Of a stretch of DNA of 6,179 nucleotides, positions 1-5,910 are shown in pieces. The stretch's first letter is position 1. Every line of letters starts with the position of its first letter. This stretch comes from Clostridia bacterium (GTDB lineage Bacteria; Bacillota; Clostridia; Peptostreptococcales; Anaerovoracaceae). Where the stretch lies: the NCBI GenBank assembly GCA_024682015.1, contig JAIKZT010000305.1, forward strand, positions 1 through 6,179, given 5' to 3'. A program made the translations under genes and the position numbers. Under the pieces are notes generated by a model, which was not told the DNA's origin, ran no database searches, and saw only the letters and a list, made by a program, of their open reading frames with translations.

Positions 1-344
1 GGGGAATAGAAGACAGAAAGCGTGCCCGTGGCGTCCATGAAGACGGTGTCCTGGCAGATCAGCACATACCGTCCGCACCAGGTCTCCTCCATGGACATGA
101 TTTCCTCCCGGGCCGGGCCTTCGGGCCGCGCCGCGAGCAGCTTTTCGATTTCCTCGGCGGGCGATTTCCGGTCCGGATCCGTCTGCCAGGCGATGCCCAG
201 CAGCAGCGCGCGGCGGTCTTTGCTCTGCCAGACGGACAGCCTGCTGTGCCAGCTCAGGATCCATCCGCCGTCCAGGGGCATGGAGCGGAAATCCGGCAGG
301 TCGATTTTTGATTTTAGAATGGCGAATTGTCCCGCGTGGATCAA
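1..344 (-). CDS. Asparagine-synthase-like protein, N-terminal part (cut by left edge)
   Basis: This is an open frame of 114 codons from a TTG at 344-342 to the window edge, with no stop. The start is supported by a perfect AGGAGG at 353-358, 8 nt upstream. The TTG overlaps the flippase stop in a TTGA (344-341). The first in-frame ATG is codon 22, and no in-frame ATG occurs just upstream. Visible features are GGWILSWHSRLSVW (about residues 26-39), LLLGIAWQTDP (47-57), and TWCGRYVLI (88-96) followed by VFMDATGTLSVFY (101-113). The last two blocks resemble the part of the asparagine synthase glutaminase-like N domain in which 'GRYVLI' and 'DA.G...VFY' strands pair. There is no Cys at position 2 (Met-Ile-His), so glutaminase activity is unlikely. 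Relatives occur in capsule loci and among peptide macrocyclases, where the C-terminal domain activates a carboxylate with ATP; that domain lies outside the window. The family call is inferred from a short fragment. The reality of the gene is more certain than its function. Confidence 0.72.
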   Translation of the reverse strand, partial: MIHAGQFAILKSKIDLPDFRSMPLDGGWILSWHSRLSVWQSKDRRALLLGIAWQTDPDRKSPAEEIEKLLAARPEGPAREEIMSMEETWCGRYVLICQDTVFMDATGTLSVFYS

Positions 345-1885
345 GCGGCACGCCTCCTTTTCAGCATGGTCATCACTCGTTTCCAATCATCTTTCTGGAA
401 CACCACCAGCAGGTGCAGTCCCGCGCCCAGCACCGCCAGCGCGCACACGGACAGCGCCAGGCCGAGCCAGGACGAGGGGGTGTACAGCGACATGACGCCC
501 TTGAACGCCGCCACCAGCACGCCGCAGGAAATCACGTTTCGGATGATATTCGGGTAAAAGGTGTGCCAGGGCAGGCCCAGCACGTGGGCCATGTACAGCG
601 GGTTCGTGCCGAAATTGATGATCGCCATGACGGCCGCGGTGGTCCACACCACGGCATAGATGCCCAGGCTGGTGTACCGGATGAGGACATACATGCCCGC
701 CACGTTCAGCAGGCCCCCGGCGATGGTCACCAGCGTCGGGATTTTCTTCCTGAGGGTGAGCACGTAAATGTAGTACAGCGGCTGCATCGGCCCGCCCGGA
801 ACGGTGGTCAGGTTGTTGATGATCGTCAGGGTATAGATCAGGGCGATGTCCTCGTTCGGGATCCACAGCCGGTAGAAGGCCATGCCCAGGGCGATGAACC
901 CGGCGAAGAAGATGTTGCTCAGCATGCCGGACAGCTTCATGGCCAGCTTGAATTCCCCCAGCAGGGTCTCCTTGTCCCCGTCGGCGTAGCTCTTCAGATA
1001 CAGCGGCTCGAAGGAGGAGCTGATGAGGATGAACATGCCGCCGAAGACGGAGTAGAAGGTCTTCGATAAGGCCAGCTGGCCCATGCTCAGGGGGGTCAGC
1101 ATCAGGTTGCACACAAGCAGGTCCAGCCCGTGGTTCAGGTTGTCGCCCAGGGAGTTGAGCGACGTCCACACCCCGTCCACCACCAGCCGTTTGATGGCCT
1201 GCCAGGAGAAATCCCGCAGCCGGGGCCGAAGATCAGGGGTGTAGCGCCGGCACAGCCACATGTTGCCCAGCGCGATGACCAGCGCGGTGACCACCAGGCC
1301 CCATCCCACGTAGTGCACCTGGGGCGGCAGCAGCCAGTAGCACAGGATCAGCACCGCCGCCTCGCACACATAGGAGAGCACCTTGAAGGCGCCCACGGTG
1401 TCCAGCTTGTTCCGGATGTGGCCCGCCGCGCTGAAGGCGGTGGACACGGTGGTGAGCCAGAAATTCAGAAACACCAGCAGGAAAAGAAGCTTCACATCGC
1501 CCACCAGCGCGGGCGAGACGTGCAGAAGCCTGTCCAGGAACAGAACCCCGACGATGGCGATCAGGAACAGGCCCGTTCCCAGCGCCATGTCGCCGATCAC
1601 CGTGGAGGAGAAGAAGACGTTCGCCTCGCGCTTGTCGTTCTTGTGGTAGGCGATGACGATATGCCGGGCTGCGAAGGAGTTCAGCGCCGAGGTGATGATG
1701 ACGGCGTAGGAGGCGACGTTTTTCGCCAGCGTCACGAAGCCGTAGGCCTCGGTGCCCACCGTCTCGGAGATCAGGGGGGCCAGGATGAGGGTGATCAGGG
1801 CGTTCAGCAGCAGCGCGCCGCCCGACACAAAGATGGCGCGCGCCAGCTTCACGTATTTGCTTCTGTTCTTTCCAGCAGCGTCCAT
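341..1885 (-). CDS. Wzx-type polysaccharide flippase (MOP/MVF superfamily)
   Basis: A 514-residue, strongly hydrophobic protein of typical Wzx length (about 400-520). By eye it has 12-14 membrane segments, including about 16-39, 48-72, 92-117, 130-152, 168-186, 190-212, 258-290, 318-342, 347-377, 383-402, 405-428, 448-468 and 472-496. The N-terminal ETVGTEAYGFVTLAKNVASY (41-60) matches the 'G...YG...L' loop common after helix 1 of Wzx flippases. Loops are basic and short, and the C-terminus is very basic (KRRRAA). Family role: moving undecaprenyl-diphosphate-linked repeat units from the cytoplasmic to the outer face of the membrane. The ATG at 1885 follows AAAGAGG (1894-1900) by 8 nt and lies 22 nt after the glycosyltransferase stop. 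The TGA stop (343-341) overlaps the TTG of the next gene. Context with a Wzy-like polymerase and a GT2 supports flippase rather than a drug MATE exporter. The exact substrate cannot be read from sequence. Confidence 0.88.
   Translation of the reverse strand: MDAAGKNRSKYVKLARAIFVSGGALLLNALITLILAPLISETVGTEAYGFVTLAKNVASYAVIITSALNSFAARHIVIAYHKNDKREANVFFSSTVIGDMALGTGLFLIAIVGVLFLDRLLHVSPALVGDVKLLFLLVFLNFWLTTVSTAFSAAGHIRNKLDTVGAFKVLSYVCEAAVLILCYWLLPPQVHYVGWGLVVTALVIALGNMWLCRRYTPDLRPRLRDFSWQAIKRLVVDGVWTSLNSLGDNLNHGLDLLVCNLMLTPLSMGQLALSKTFYSVFGGMFILISSSFEPLYLKSYADGDKETLLGEFKLAMKLSGMLSNIFFAGFIALGMAFYRLWIPNEDIALIYTLTIINNLTTVPGGPMQPLYYIYVLTLRKKIPTLVTIAGGLLNVAGMYVLIRYTSLGIYAVVWTTAAVMAIINFGTNPLYMAHVLGLPWHTFYPNIIRNVISCGVLVAAFKGVMSLYTPSSWLGLALSVCALAVLGAGLHLLVVFQKDDWKRVMTMLKRRRAA
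353..358 (-). promoter_or_regulatory. Shine-Dalgarno site for the TTG-started gene
   Basis: AGGAGG on the minus strand lies 8 nt before TTG 344-342. It sits inside the last codons of the flippase gene, where AGG AGG encodes two of the terminal arginines. It decides the start of the next gene and implies translation coupled to the end of the flippase gene. Confidence 0.75.
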
Positions 1886-1907
1886 GCCTGTTGCCTCTTT
1901 TGTTGGA

Positions 1908-2771
1908 TTATGCTTTCACGCCCCGCAGGGTGGCCAGGACTTTCAGGAAGAACCAGCGGAACACATAGGGGATTACCGAGGCGTCCTTCCCCCGCACGCC
2001 GCACCGGCAGATATTCCACAGGATGGCCACGTGGGCCCGGAGATCCTTCTGATAGTCCTGCCGGTTCAGCGCGTAGATGTTGCGAAAGCCTCTGCCCACC
2101 TTCACCAGGCTGCCGGACACGTGCTCGTTCGAGTCGGTGTGCTTGATGAACAGCACATCCTTGACGCCCTTCACCGCGTATTTTCTGGCGACGCGGATCC
2201 AGAGCTCATAGTCCTCCACGGCGGGCTGATTCTCCCGGATGAAGCCGCCCACGTCCCGAAGCGCCGCCAGCCGGATCATCGGCACGGAAGCGGAACCCAC
2301 GTAATCCGTGTACAGCATGTCGTTGTAGGAGGGGTTTTCCTTGAAGATCTCATACTGCCAGTTGTGGTATTCCTCGCCGGTGTCCTCGTTGATGACCCGC
2401 CCGGTCACGAAGGCGATGCCCAGATCGGGATCCTTCTCAAACAGGCTCACCTGCACCGCGACCTTCTCGGGGGCCCACTCGTCGTCGTCGTCCAGGAAGG
2501 CAATCAGATCGCCCTTCGCCTCGGCGATGCCCCTGTTCCGGGCCGCGGCCACGCCGCCGTTTTTGACCATGGGCACATAGCGGACCTTCTCCAGGCCGGC
2601 CACTTCCCTCTGGATGTCCTCGCTGTAGGGGCTGTCGGCGTTGTTGTCGTCCACCAGCAGCAGCTCGTAGACGGGCCGGGTCTGGTTCAGCACGCTTTCG
2701 ATGGCCCGGACGATAGACGCCCATTTCCTCTTGTATGTGGTGATGACGGCCGTGACCTTCCAATCCCTCAT
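1908..2771 (-). CDS. Family 2 glycosyltransferase (GT-A fold)
   Basis: A 287-residue cytoplasmic or membrane-associated enzyme. The N-terminal KVTAVITTYKR (5-15) is the classic GT2 opening. It is followed by LLLVDDNNAD (37-46) with the nucleotide-sugar-binding Asp pair at 41-42. NGGVAAARNRGIAEAKGD (71-88) leads to IAFLDDDDEW (90-99), the DxD-type metal and nucleotide site. VEDYELWIRVA (185-195) carries the ED pair (186-187) that usually provides the catalytic base in inverting GT2 enzymes. All core motifs are present and length is normal. The C-terminal 40 residues have a hydrophobic or amphipathic stretch (IPYVFRWFFLKVLA, 267-280) that could touch the membrane. The ATG at 2771 has AGGAGG (2782-2787) 10 nt upstream, 23 nt after the acyltransferase stop. 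The stop is TAA; the other visible stops in this window are TGA. Likely role: transfer of one sugar in repeat-unit assembly. Donor and acceptor are unknown. Confidence 0.93.
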   Translation of the reverse strand: MRDWKVTAVITTYKRKWASIVRAIESVLNQTRPVYELLLVDDNNADSPYSEDIQREVAGLEKVRYVPMVKNGGVAAARNRGIAEAKGDLIAFLDDDDEWAPEKVAVQVSLFEKDPDLGIAFVTGRVINEDTGEEYHNWQYEIFKENPSYNDMLYTDYVGSASVPMIRLAALRDVGGFIRENQPAVEDYELWIRVARKYAVKGVKDVLFIKHTDSNEHVSGSLVKVGRGFRNIYALNRQDYQKDLRAHVAILWNICRCGVRGKDASVIPYVFRWFFLKVLATLRGVKA

Positions 2772-2794
2772 GTCTTACCAGCCTCCTGACTGTG

Positions 2795-3793
2795 TCAATA
2801 CCGGAAAGCCTCTCTGACGACGGGTATTTTGCCGGCGATCCAGGAAAGAGCCCAGCTGCCGGCGCTCAGCAGCGCCCAGGAAAGAAACGCCTGCCAGGGC
2901 CCGCGCACGATATAGCGCAGGTGAAAGGCGTCGATGAAATACGAATGCAGCAGGAACGCGCCGAAGCTGGGGCCCACGAACCGCGCGAAGAAGGCGGAGA
3001 CCCGCCCGCCCTTTCGGAACGCGAGGAATACGAAAGCGCACCAGAGGATGATCAGCGCGTTGTCATACATATAATTCGATTCCATCTGCCCGGTGAGATT
3101 CCAGCAGACATGGTACTGAAGGGCGACGCACGCCGCCGTCAGCGCCGCCGCCCCGGCGTAGATGAGCGGGGCTTTGATCCGGCCCAGGTCCACCGTGGAC
3201 AGCGCGTAGCCCAGGCAGAAGTAGAACACCCATGTCCAGAGCCGCAGGCGCTGGGTGACCATCGCCTGCACGAAAAAGCCGCCGCCGGCGATGGAGATGA
3301 GGGAGGCCGCGTCCACCAGCGCGCACAGCGCCCCCAGCCCCGCCGTCACCTTCCAGATATGCTTCCTGATGAAGGGGAAGGCGACCAGCAGCAGGGTGTA
3401 GATGAGGATGAAGGAATAGAAGAACCACAGGTTCACCACGTCCGTGTAGGCCAGCGCGCCCTTGACGCCCTCCTTGAGGGCGCTGAAGAAGCCCACCCGG
3501 GCGACGGCCAGCTTGTAGACCGCCGTCACCGCGCCCCAGATGCACAAAACGCGCAGGATGCCCAGCAGCTTTTTCTTATAGTACGGAAACGTGAATTCCT
3601 TCTTGCGCAGGATCAGGCTTCCGTTCACCATGAAGAACAGCGGCATGCCGCACCGCGCCGCGTAGAAGAACACGGCGTTGTGGCAGGGGTCGGTCACTTC
3701 CACGCCGCGCTGGGTATGCAGGGCGAACACCAGCAGCAGGGCGAAGGTCTTCAGGGCGTCCAGATAGACTTCCCGGGTCCTGGGGTTGTTCAT
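2795..3793 (-). CDS. Acyltransferase-3 family membrane O-acyltransferase
   Basis: A 332-residue multi-pass membrane protein of the normal length for a stand-alone AT3 domain, with no fused SGNH domain. The N-terminus REVYLDALKTFALLLVFALH (7-26) is the family signature with the key His at 26. RCGMPLFFMVNGSLIL (47-62) matches the 'PLFF..SG..L' segment of helix 2. LWFFYSFILIYTLLLVAFP (122-140) and GPSFGAFLLHSYFID (274-288) are also typical AT3 blocks. About ten hydrophobic helices are visible. AT3 proteins take an acyl group, often acetyl from acetyl-CoA, across the membrane onto sugars of surface polymers. Here it probably acetylates the polysaccharide made by this operon, which is inference from context. 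The ATG at 3793-3791 overlaps the polymerase stop as ATGA (4 nt). AAGGGA (3801-3806) lies 7 nt upstream inside the polymerase gene, so the two are probably translationally coupled. Confidence 0.9.
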   Translation of the reverse strand: MNNPRTREVYLDALKTFALLLVFALHTQRGVEVTDPCHNAVFFYAARCGMPLFFMVNGSLILRKKEFTFPYYKKKLLGILRVLCIWGAVTAVYKLAVARVGFFSALKEGVKGALAYTDVVNLWFFYSFILIYTLLLVAFPFIRKHIWKVTAGLGALCALVDAASLISIAGGGFFVQAMVTQRLRLWTWVFYFCLGYALSTVDLGRIKAPLIYAGAAALTAACVALQYHVCWNLTGQMESNYMYDNALIILWCAFVFLAFRKGGRVSAFFARFVGPSFGAFLLHSYFIDAFHLRYIVRGPWQAFLSWALLSAGSWALSWIAGKIPVVREAFRY

Positions 3794-5151
3794 GGCTTCT
3801 TCCCTTCCTGTAAGGTCAATGTCCGGTCTGTTTCCCCGTCATGAAGCGCGGCGTTACGCCCTCCCCGGCGGCCGGCGGGCGTTCTGCGCCCCCGCCAGTT
3901 GCAGCCCAGGGCCAGCACCATGAAGAGAAACATGGTGGTGTAGTTGGCGTTGGAGAAGCACCTCTCCGTGAGGCCCCGCACGAGGAACGGCGTCATGACG
4001 GCGGAAATCAGCAGGTACTCGGCCTCCCGCATCCGCCTGGGATGATTGAAGCAGTAGATCAGGGAGAACAGGTAGATGGCGATGCCCAGAAGGCCGATGT
4101 CCAGCCACATCTCCAGCAGCACGTTGTGGGAGCCGAAGCTCATGGTCCTGAACCAGCTGTTGCGGTGATACTGGAACTGGAGCGAGCGGAGCGCTTTGGC
4201 GTCGTTCCAGAACATGAGCAGTCCGTATCCTACGAAGGTATGGCTCTTCTGCATGAAACTGATGACGCCTTCCCAGATGAACGTCCTGTTGGAGAGGGTG
4301 GCGTCCTTGCCCAGGGATTCCAGGAACGGGGCGAACACCGGCAGGATCGTCAGCGCGATGAACAGAAATCCGATGGAAACGACGGCGTACAGGACGCCCC
4401 ACTGGATGCGGCCCCGCTCCCCCAGCATGCGTTCGATCACGAACAGATACACGAAGGGGATGGCGGCCGTAAACAGCGCGCCCGTGGCCTTGGCGGCGAT
4501 CAGCATGAAAACCTGCGCGAAAGCCGCCGCGAAAAAGATTCGGGAAACGGACTTTCCATTCATTTTCTTCACGCGGAACATCGCCGCCTGGAGGGCGAGA
4601 CCATGGGCGATCTCCTCGCCCACGGCGTTTTTCCGCTCCAAGATGCCCCGGAAGAGGTATCGGCCCTCCTCGTCGAAATAGTACCCCTGCCCCCGGAACA
4701 CGGTCAGCATCAGCAGATTGGCGCCGATGAACACCAGAAACCCGGCGTACAGCAGGTCGATCAGCCGTTCCACATCGTAGTAATCCGCCAGCCATATGCC
4801 GAAGAGGGCGGTCAGCGTGAAGCGGAAGAACGTGGAGATCAGGGCCGAGCGATTGCTCACGCCCAGGAGCGAAACGACGAATACGCCCGCCAGCAGGGCG
4901 TATATCGCCCAGTACTTCTTCTTCAGATCCAGCAGCCTGATCTCCAGCAGGGTATCGCTGCTGGCCAGGAAGATGAGGACCAGCTGGAGAAAGGAGGAAG
5001 CGTAGTCCAGCAGCTGGGTGAGGGATTCGCTGAACATCTTGCCCAGATTGCCGGGAAAGCCCAGGCGGCAGACGATGCAGAAAAGCGCCATCAGATCCAC
5101 CATGATGTTCTTGCTTCTCACATCGTCGCGGCTTTGTAAGGTCCTGTTCAT
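3790..5151 (-). CDS. Wzy / O-antigen-ligase-like polysaccharide polymerase
   Basis: A 453-residue membrane protein with roughly 10-12 hydrophobic segments (for example 53-64, 82-98, 109-122, 131-152, 205-226, 227-241, 252-277, 343-367, 378-392 and 404-417). Marks of the Wzy_C/O-antigen ligase family are GILERKNAVGEEIAHG (169-184), equivalent to the 'G.f..KN..G' motif. A long external loop (about 278-340) holds ATLSNRTFIWEG (284-295) and VGYG (307-310). SHNVLLEMWLDIGLLG (341-356) contains the conserved H-N pair. Family role: joining lipid-linked repeat units, or transferring glycan, on the outer face of the membrane. The ATG at 5151 is the first codon possible after an in-frame TGA two codons upstream. 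An alternative is Met17 at 5103, with a weaker site. After the last helix there is an arginine-rich, hydrophilic tail (about 419-453), probably cytoplasmic and longer than needed by the family core. Polymerase and ligase cannot be separated by sequence; neighbouring Wzx favours polymerase. Confidence 0.85.
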   Translation of the reverse strand: MNRTLQSRDDVRSKNIMVDLMALFCIVCRLGFPGNLGKMFSESLTQLLDYASSFLQLVLIFLASSDTLLEIRLLDLKKKYWAIYALLAGVFVVSLLGVSNRSALISTFFRFTLTALFGIWLADYYDVERLIDLLYAGFLVFIGANLLMLTVFRGQGYYFDEEGRYLFRGILERKNAVGEEIAHGLALQAAMFRVKKMNGKSVSRIFFAAAFAQVFMLIAAKATGALFTAAIPFVYLFVIERMLGERGRIQWGVLYAVVSIGFLFIALTILPVFAPFLESLGKDATLSNRTFIWEGVISFMQKSHTFVGYGLLMFWNDAKALRSLQFQYHRNSWFRTMSFGSHNVLLEMWLDIGLLGIAIYLFSLIYCFNHPRRMREAEYLLISAVMTPFLVRGLTERCFSNANYTTMFLFMVLALGCNWRGRRTPAGRRGGRNAALHDGETDRTLTLQEGKKP

Positions 5152-5166
5152 CCCCTCTCAACCTCA
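5152..5166 (-). promoter_or_regulatory. Shine-Dalgarno region overlapping the VanZ stop
   Basis: On the minus strand this reads TGA, GGTT, GAGAGGGG and then the polymerase ATG. A GAGG (5162-5165) overlaps the VanZ stop codon and sits 10 nt from the ATG. A second purine block GAGAGGGG abuts the start directly and may be too close for normal use. The arrangement suggests re-initiation by ribosomes finishing VanZ. Confidence 0.5.
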
Positions 5167-5874
5167 TTCGTCGTCGTTTTCGCCGGAACGGATCAGGCGA
5201 ATCACGCGGTACAGAAGATACCCCAGCACCGCGCCCAGGGTGTTTGTCACCATGTCCGTCCCGTCCGCCTGGCCGATCCGCAGCATCATCTGCGTGAATT
5301 CGATGATGGTCGTGAACAGCAGCCCCGCCATGAGCGCGAAATACCACCTGGCCAGCCGGTCCGGATCGACAAAGGGCAGCAGGAACCCCAGCGGCACGAA
5401 CATGGCCACGTTCAGCAGCAGATGGTTCACCGGCTCCAGGGACCGGGTGCGGACGGCCTGCTCGATCAGATCGAAGCGGAACATGTACACGCCCCCCGCG
5501 CTGCCGGTGCGCACCGTATCGCGGGAAAAGATCGTGACGTACGCCACCGCCAGCAGATACACCAGCAGCAGGGCCAGCGCGCCCTTGTTGATCTCCCGGA
5601 AGTTGTGAATCAGGCCATACAGCGCGGCGAACAGCACGACGCAGGCGAACAGCAGCAGGATCGCCATCAGGATCATGGAGGTGTTGCCCATCCGGCTGAT
5701 GATGAACACCACGGGGGCGGCGATGAGGACGTAGATGAGCAGCAGCACGATGGCGACAAAGGGAATGGCGCTCTTGTTTTCCGTTCGTTTCGCCACGATC
5801 TGGAACAGAAAGATATATCCGCAGAGCAGCAGTATGCCGATCATGATGATCTGCAGAATATCCTGATTGTTCAC
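5164..5874 (-). CDS. VanZ-family membrane protein
   Basis: A 236-residue protein with about seven hydrophobic helices (7-27, 38-60, 66-90, 98-116, 150-170, 177-196, 208-226). The second half matches VanZ: VTIFSRDT (113-120), EPVNHLLLNVAMFVPLGFLL (147-166), IIEFTQMMLRIGQADGTDMV (190-209) and NTLGAVLGYLL (211-221). The conserved Asn, Pro-Leu-Gly, Glu-x-x-Gln, Arg, Asp and Asn-x-x-Gly positions are present. VanZ itself gives low-level teicoplanin resistance by an unknown mechanism. Most homologues sit in cell-envelope loci without a known reaction, so a resistance role should not be assumed. The start is GTG at 5874-5872, with GGGGG (5882-5886) 7 nt upstream. The ATG two bases earlier (5876-5874) hits a TGA at once. 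The first 95 residues form three extra helices before the core VanZ region. The acidic C-terminus (GENDDE) is followed after 12 nt by the polymerase start. Confidence 0.88.
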   Translation of the reverse strand: MNNQDILQIIMIGILLLCGYIFLFQIVAKRTENKSAIPFVAIVLLLIYVLIAAPVVFIISRMGNTSMILMAILLLFACVVLFAALYGLIHNFREINKGALALLLVYLLAVAYVTIFSRDTVRTGSAGGVYMFRFDLIEQAVRTRSLEPVNHLLLNVAMFVPLGFLLPFVDPDRLARWYFALMAGLLFTTIIEFTQMMLRIGQADGTDMVTNTLGAVLGYLLYRVIRLIRSGENDDE

Positions 5875-5881
5875 ATCTTTT

Positions 5882-5886
5882 CCCCC
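5882..5886 (-). promoter_or_regulatory. Shine-Dalgarno-like GGGGG for the GTG start of VanZ
   Basis: A G-run flanked by A-runs lies 7 nt before GTG 5874. It lies in the 36-nt spacer 5875-5910, the longest non-coding gap in the window. No promoter or terminator is visible in that spacer. Confidence 0.55.
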
Positions 5887-5910
5887 TTTTTCGCAGCGCC
5901 CGCTTTCGCG

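Noticed and set aside
22..557. Plus-strand frames at 22-495, 308-1069 and 327-557 near the left edge
   Set aside because: They lie opposite the TTG-started gene and the flippase C-terminus. The Ser/Arg/Ala-rich low-complexity translation has no motif, and no ribosome-binding site stands out.
1130..3844. Long plus-strand frames at 1130-2146, 1752-2789 and 2792-3844
   Set aside because: They lie opposite well-supported flippase, glycosyltransferase and acyltransferase genes, and have shadow-type composition without recognisable motifs.
3874..3896. GC-rich imperfect hairpin (8 pairs, loop TTCTG, 2-nt bulge) in the polymerase tail codons
   Set aside because: It is inside a coding region, has no U-run after it on the transcribed strand, and is followed by a coupled gene. 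It is most likely a by-product of GC-rich Arg/Ala/Gly codons, not a terminator.
3841..5139. A 432-codon open frame on the plus strand opposite the polymerase gene
   Set aside because: It mirrors the polymerase almost end to end, is rich in His, Gln, Glu and Arg as expected for the complement of hydrophobic codons, and has no domain pattern. The minus-strand frame has clear Wzy motifs.
3854..5347. A 497-codon minus-strand frame overlapping the polymerase and the end of VanZ
   Set aside because: It is a frame-shifted reading of GC-rich coding DNA, Arg/Pro/Gly/His-rich with no hydrophobic pattern, and it conflicts with two recognised genes.
5164..5874. VanZ as a glycopeptide resistance gene
   Set aside because: No vanA/vanB-type ligase, VanX, VanY or VanRS homologue is present. 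The neighbours are polysaccharide genes, so a resistance label would be over-annotation.
5875..5910. Possible promoter or terminator in the largest intergenic gap
   Set aside because: Only 36 nt, mostly ribosome-binding sequence. The small CGC/GCG inverted match is too short to terminate transcription, and no -35/-10 pair is visible.
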